Below, in pieces: positions 61,580 through 64,000 of a DNA stretch of 64,000 bases. Source of the DNA: Sinonovacula constricta. Lineage: Eukaryota > Mollusca > Bivalvia > Cardiida > Solecurtidae. A program made the translations under genes and the position numbers. The notes under the pieces were generated by a model that ran no database searches, was not told the DNA's origin, and saw nothing but the letters and a program-made list of their open reading frames with translations. Within the stretch, counting starts at the first letter, position 1; each line of letters starts with the position of its first letter. The stretch spans positions 28,001,158-28,065,157 of the forward strand of contig CM017564.1 in NCBI GenBank assembly GCA_007844125.1. Direction: 5' to 3'.

Positions 61580-61820
61580 TTCTTTTTTTTTTGTTACATT
61601 GCACCGACACAATTATAGGTCATATTGGTGATGTCCAGCTAATTATTGGTGAAGGAAGACCCTAGTCTTACATCTGGGTAGGACCACCGGTAATATACAG
61701 GTAAGCTGGAAAACCTCCCCACATGAAAGTCCTCACCCTGACCTGGAACTCGAACCCATGCAGTGAGGGACTGAGGAGTTTCAAGTCAACGACTCTAACC
61801 GCTTGGCCACTGGCACCCCC
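61580..61820 (-). mobile_element. SINE family III, full length, 9-bp target duplication
   Basis: Flanked by GGACCAGAT at 61571-61579 and 61821-61829. Minus reading: GGGGGTGCCAGTGGCCAAGC head, AGAGTCGTTGACTTGAAACT, B box GGGTTCGAGTTCCAGG, body, tail AAAAAAAAAAGAA. Confidence 0.92.
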
Positions 61821-61924
61821 GGACCAGATGTTGGTCTAGGGTGTTTTTCCATCAGAATAACTGGACATGGCCACTATGACAATAACTGTACGATGTACAT
61901 ATCGAAAGTCAAATGTGGTAAACC

Positions 61925-62116
61925 ATATATGTGAACTTTTTCTGAGATTTTCACTTGCAAAGTGGGAGATTTGTTAATTTCATATAAACAAAGAAGAAAG
62001 TTATCTGTTTCCAAATAGGGAGATTTATGAAAATGTGTGCAACACACCTCATTTTCAAGTAATTTTGGGCCTTAAAGTGGGAGTCGCCCTCCAAAAGTGG
62101 GAGTGTTCACATGTAT
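61925..62116 (+). repeat. Repeat G copy
   Basis: Same words as at 13736-13926 (ATTTTCACTTGCAAAGTGGG, TTTCATATAAACAAAGAAG, CCAAAAGTGGGAGTGTTCAC). Confidence 0.75.
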
Positions 62117-62204
62117 GACATCTTTTCATAACCTCTTTCTCTGATGTGTAGTCCTCCATCCTTGGACGATAACAGTGAAACACTGACTCAAGATAGAAAC
62201 CTGA

Positions 62205-62303
62205 CATTTCTGAAAATGTGTATAACACACCTCATTTTCAAGTAATTTTGGACCTTTAAGTTGGAGTCGCACTCCAAAAGTGGGAGAGTTCACATGTATG
62301 GTA
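62205..62303 (+). repeat. Repeat G partial copy 38 bp before exon donor
   Basis: Second half of the repeat only (GAAAATGTGTATAACACACC to GTGGGAGAGTTCACATGTAT), about 170 bp after the preceding copy, which suggests a local duplication. Its right end is 38 bp from the 3' edge of the ankyrin 2/3 exon. Confidence 0.7.
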
Positions 62304-62340
62304 AACATTAATCTTTATATATTCAACATTGTCAACTTAC

Positions 62341-62486
62341 CACATCGAAGTGTCCATGCTGACATGCCAGGTGTAGTGCTGTCTCCCCACTCAGTGACTG
62401 CTCATTACATGGAGACTTCCACTGTAGTAGGATGTGGACCGGCTCTTGTTTTCCTTGCCAGGCCGCATAGTGTAGTGCCAACATTC
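62341..62486 (-). CDS. CASKIN: Caskin internal exon, ankyrin repeats 2-3
   Basis: Internal coding exon of a Caskin orthologue, a multidomain scaffold that in vertebrates binds the synaptic kinase CASK and in flies acts in axon guidance. The acceptor (TTTACAG) precedes 62486 and the donor (GTAAGT) follows 62341. The exon is 146 bp: two bases finishing a split Gly codon, then 48 codons. The peptide starts MLALHYAAWQGKQEPV and ends ETALHLACQHGHFDV. These are two ankyrin TPLH-type helices and match, by memory of the family, the vertebrate Caskin segments with LHYAAWQG and LHLAAQHGH. Upstream intron phase is 1 and downstream is 0. The 3' end runs into the next exon (62341 to 34645) without breaking the ankyrin register. 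The internal ATG is not a start codon, because the aligned family position is internal (Gly-Met). Another ankyrin protein is possible, but all three exons agree with Caskin in order. Confidence 0.9.
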
Positions 62487-62605
62487 CTGTAAATATATGA
62501 AACCGTAGAAATGATGAAGATGGGGTGGCAGTGTATCTTAAATGAACATTCTTGAAAATAGAAAAATGTAGTTATCACAGGCTTTAGTGTAATGTTTTAA
62601 ACATA

Positions 62606-62703
62606 CCGTATTAACTACATGTAGTAAGAAGAATGGCCGCACCCCTAACTCCTTAACGATAAAATTGGGTAAAAAAGTGTGGTGATTACAGGAGTAAATA
62701 CGG
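62606..62703. mobile_element. 98-bp MITE with TA flanks, beside Caskin exon
   Basis: CCGTATTAAC at the left and GTAAATACGG at the right are imperfect inverted ends, with TA on both sides (62604-62605, 62704-62705). It lies 120 bp upstream of the exon acceptor at 62486. Confidence 0.65.
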
Positions 62704-62709
62704 TATATA

Positions 62710-62990
62710 AACAATAAACAATGGCATGGTCATGGAGGGTGTAACTACAATTTTCCAACTTTATAAAAACTATACACAATGACATTGCCATGGCCGAATT
62801 TACAGAAATTGTCCCATTTAACACAAAAACTTAATTCTAAATGACTTTGTTATGGTGGGTTTTATGAATTTTAAAATTTTGCATAAAACTATAGGCAATG
62901 CATTGTCATGGGTTCTTGTACTGTCTCTTTTAAAAACATACCTGCAATAATATGGTGGCTTTACCATTGTCAAAGGTTTGTTGTATCTCT
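62710..62990. repeat. Degenerate ~65-75-bp repeat, 3-4 copies
   Basis: Recurring words: AACTATACACAATGACATTG, CTATAGGCAATGCATTGTC, ATGGCATGGTCATGGAGGGT. Heavily diverged. Confidence 0.55.
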
Positions 62991-63410
62991 ACTAAAGCAT
63001 TTATTGAGAGTTCCTCTAAAAAAAATTCTGAACATTTCTGACAAAAGAGCAACCGCTGACTCCGATGCATGAATTGTATATCTAAAAAATAATGTATGCA
63101 AATGCCTGGTAAATGTCATTTCAAGAATGTGTGTGTGAATGTGTGCGTGTGTGCATGCGTGCATGCATGCATTCATGTGCATGTGTGAGCTGTTATGTAT
63201 TTTAGATTTTTCATTAAAATAAACAATACTTTGGCATTGCATAGTGTGTCCTTTGATAAAGCTTGTTTCTGGTCTAGCCACAACTGACAGAAGCATTTCC
63301 CCGAGGATGTTCCAGTTTTCTCCTCTCATTAGTAACTCCATTAATCCCAGAATCTTTTGGAAATCTGAGGCATACAGTACTCGCATACTGTGAATCAATA
63401 CATGTTTCAA
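62970..63410 (-). other. 146-codon open frame, unidentified
   Basis: The first ~70 residues look protein-like (words MRVLYASDFQKILGLMELL, GENWNILGEMLLSVVARPE, GHTMQCQSIVYF). The middle is translated CATG microsatellite (63125-63190), and the end overlaps a degenerate repeat. It does not resemble the N-terminus of Caskin, although an upstream Caskin exon would be expected somewhere upstream on this strand. There is no clear start context. Possibly a fragment of an old element. Confidence 0.2.
63122..63190. repeat. GTGTG / GCATGCAT microsatellite
   Basis: Alternating purine-pyrimidine tract of GT and GCAT units, about 65 bp. Confidence 0.85.
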
Positions 63411-63419
63411 GTAACAACT

Positions 63420-63929
63420 TGTAGAAATCAGGAAAGGAACAAAAACAGATAAAAAACTAAGAATAATATTAAAAATCTATAAGCAGATTCAATAAACAAT
63501 AAAAAAGCCATGCAAGATGGTGTTCGTCAGAACATTTTGGCAATTACTAATTACACAAAAAGTACAAAATCAAACAGAATATATCAACTGTGGATTCTCC
63601 ATGATGACACACAATAAACCAAACCAACTACAGGAAATCAAACAAATTGTTATTCTGCAAATAAATTTACACAATTGCAATAGTCAGGTTGGCTGAACAA
63701 AAACAACAACAAAGAGCTGTGAGAGGACGATGGTGATTGCTTTCATCGAGTGTAAAATAATAGCCGGTAGAAATATGACAATAGTTAATGGACTGAAGCA
63801 GCCCAGTGCTCTACTGAGATTCAGATCCAGGATGGGACATTAGTGCTGCTACTGCTGCTTCTGATGCTGCTACTACTAAAGGGGCAGGCTTACAGTTTGT
63901 TGACCTGCTCTCCACCACTGGTTGGTTAA
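63420..63929. other. Intronic sequence, nothing recognised
   Basis: A short CTGCTGCTACTG run at 63846-63880. No exon for ankyrin repeat 1 was seen. Confidence 0.4.
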
Positions 63930-64000
63930 TGTTTGTTTATTGGGATTATCATCCCAGAACAGTATTTGTTATCTTGAGACGGTGTCCACTTGAATGCAGA
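63930..64000 (-). mobile_element. SINE family I tail, cut by window end
   Basis: Plus reading TGTTTGTTTATTGGGATTAT through GACGGTGTCCACTTGAA, the 3' end of a minus-oriented family I copy. Confidence 0.85.

Larger units (their letters stand above)
34646..62340 (-). other. Caskin intron, 27.7 kb, phase 0
   Basis: The intron runs from GTAAGT at 62340 down to TTTCAG at 34646. It contains a 50-bp array, a mariner element, SINEs of three families, several MITEs, a 74-bp array and a 47-bp array. No other convincing gene was found inside it on either strand. Its size follows directly from the two exon borders, provided the ankyrin reading is right. Confidence 0.85.

Overview
The window is eukaryotic nuclear DNA from an animal, most likely a bivalve mollusc. 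It is AT-rich and CpG-poor, has spliceosomal exons with consensus GT/AG borders, many minisatellites and several tRNA-derived SINE families. Two tandem repeats (about 160 bp at 3325-4090 and about 146 bp at 45480-46050) are of kinds I associate with bivalve genomes. The mollusc assignment is an inference from those repeats and from the gene; it was not tested by a search.

One gene is clearly supported, and it lies on the minus strand. Three exons (62486-62341, 34645-34550, 22732-22605) join in frame and in order. They encode the end of ankyrin repeat 2 through ankyrin repeat 5 of a Caskin (CASK-interacting protein) orthologue. Only 370 bp of the 64 kb is recognised coding sequence. The introns are very large: 27,695 bp, 11,817 bp, and more than 22.6 kb downstream. 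The first exons (ankyrin repeat 1 and upstream) and the SH3, SAM and proline-rich parts of Caskin are not visible and should lie outside both ends of the window.

The rest is intronic repeat sequence. From left to right: a 57-bp minisatellite (1.4-2.4 kb); a ~160-bp bivalve-type repeat (3.3-4.1 kb); four short-unit arrays (5.86-8.97 kb); unique sequence with scattered repeats; a nested block of MITEs (14.8-16.3 kb); a perfect 37-bp hairpin (17.2 kb); a 39-bp array (20.8-21.7 kb); the ankyrin 4/5 exon; a 40-bp array (24.8-25.2 kb); a 23-bp/43-bp composite array (26.1-28.0 kb); a 4.6-kb 49-bp array with an internal 931-bp tandem duplication (28.7-33.3 kb); the ankyrin 3/4 exon beside a GAT microsatellite; a 50-bp array (35.8-36.5 kb); an internally deleted mariner transposon (38.6-39.6 kb); a ~146-bp repeat (45.5-46.1 kb); a 74-bp array (49.7-52.0 kb); a 47-bp array (55.5-57.1 kb); several small TIR elements; and the ankyrin 2/3 exon near the right end.

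Long open frames inside the minisatellites (up to 595 codons) are consequences of stop-free repeat units and are not annotated as genes. I found no new molecular system. The most useful observations are the Caskin exon chain, the mariner insertion whose empty site is present elsewhere in the window, the recent 931-bp duplication in the 49-bp array, the perfect hairpin, and the unusual load of unrelated 23-74 bp minisatellites (about 15 kb, roughly 23% of the window) in the introns of one gene.
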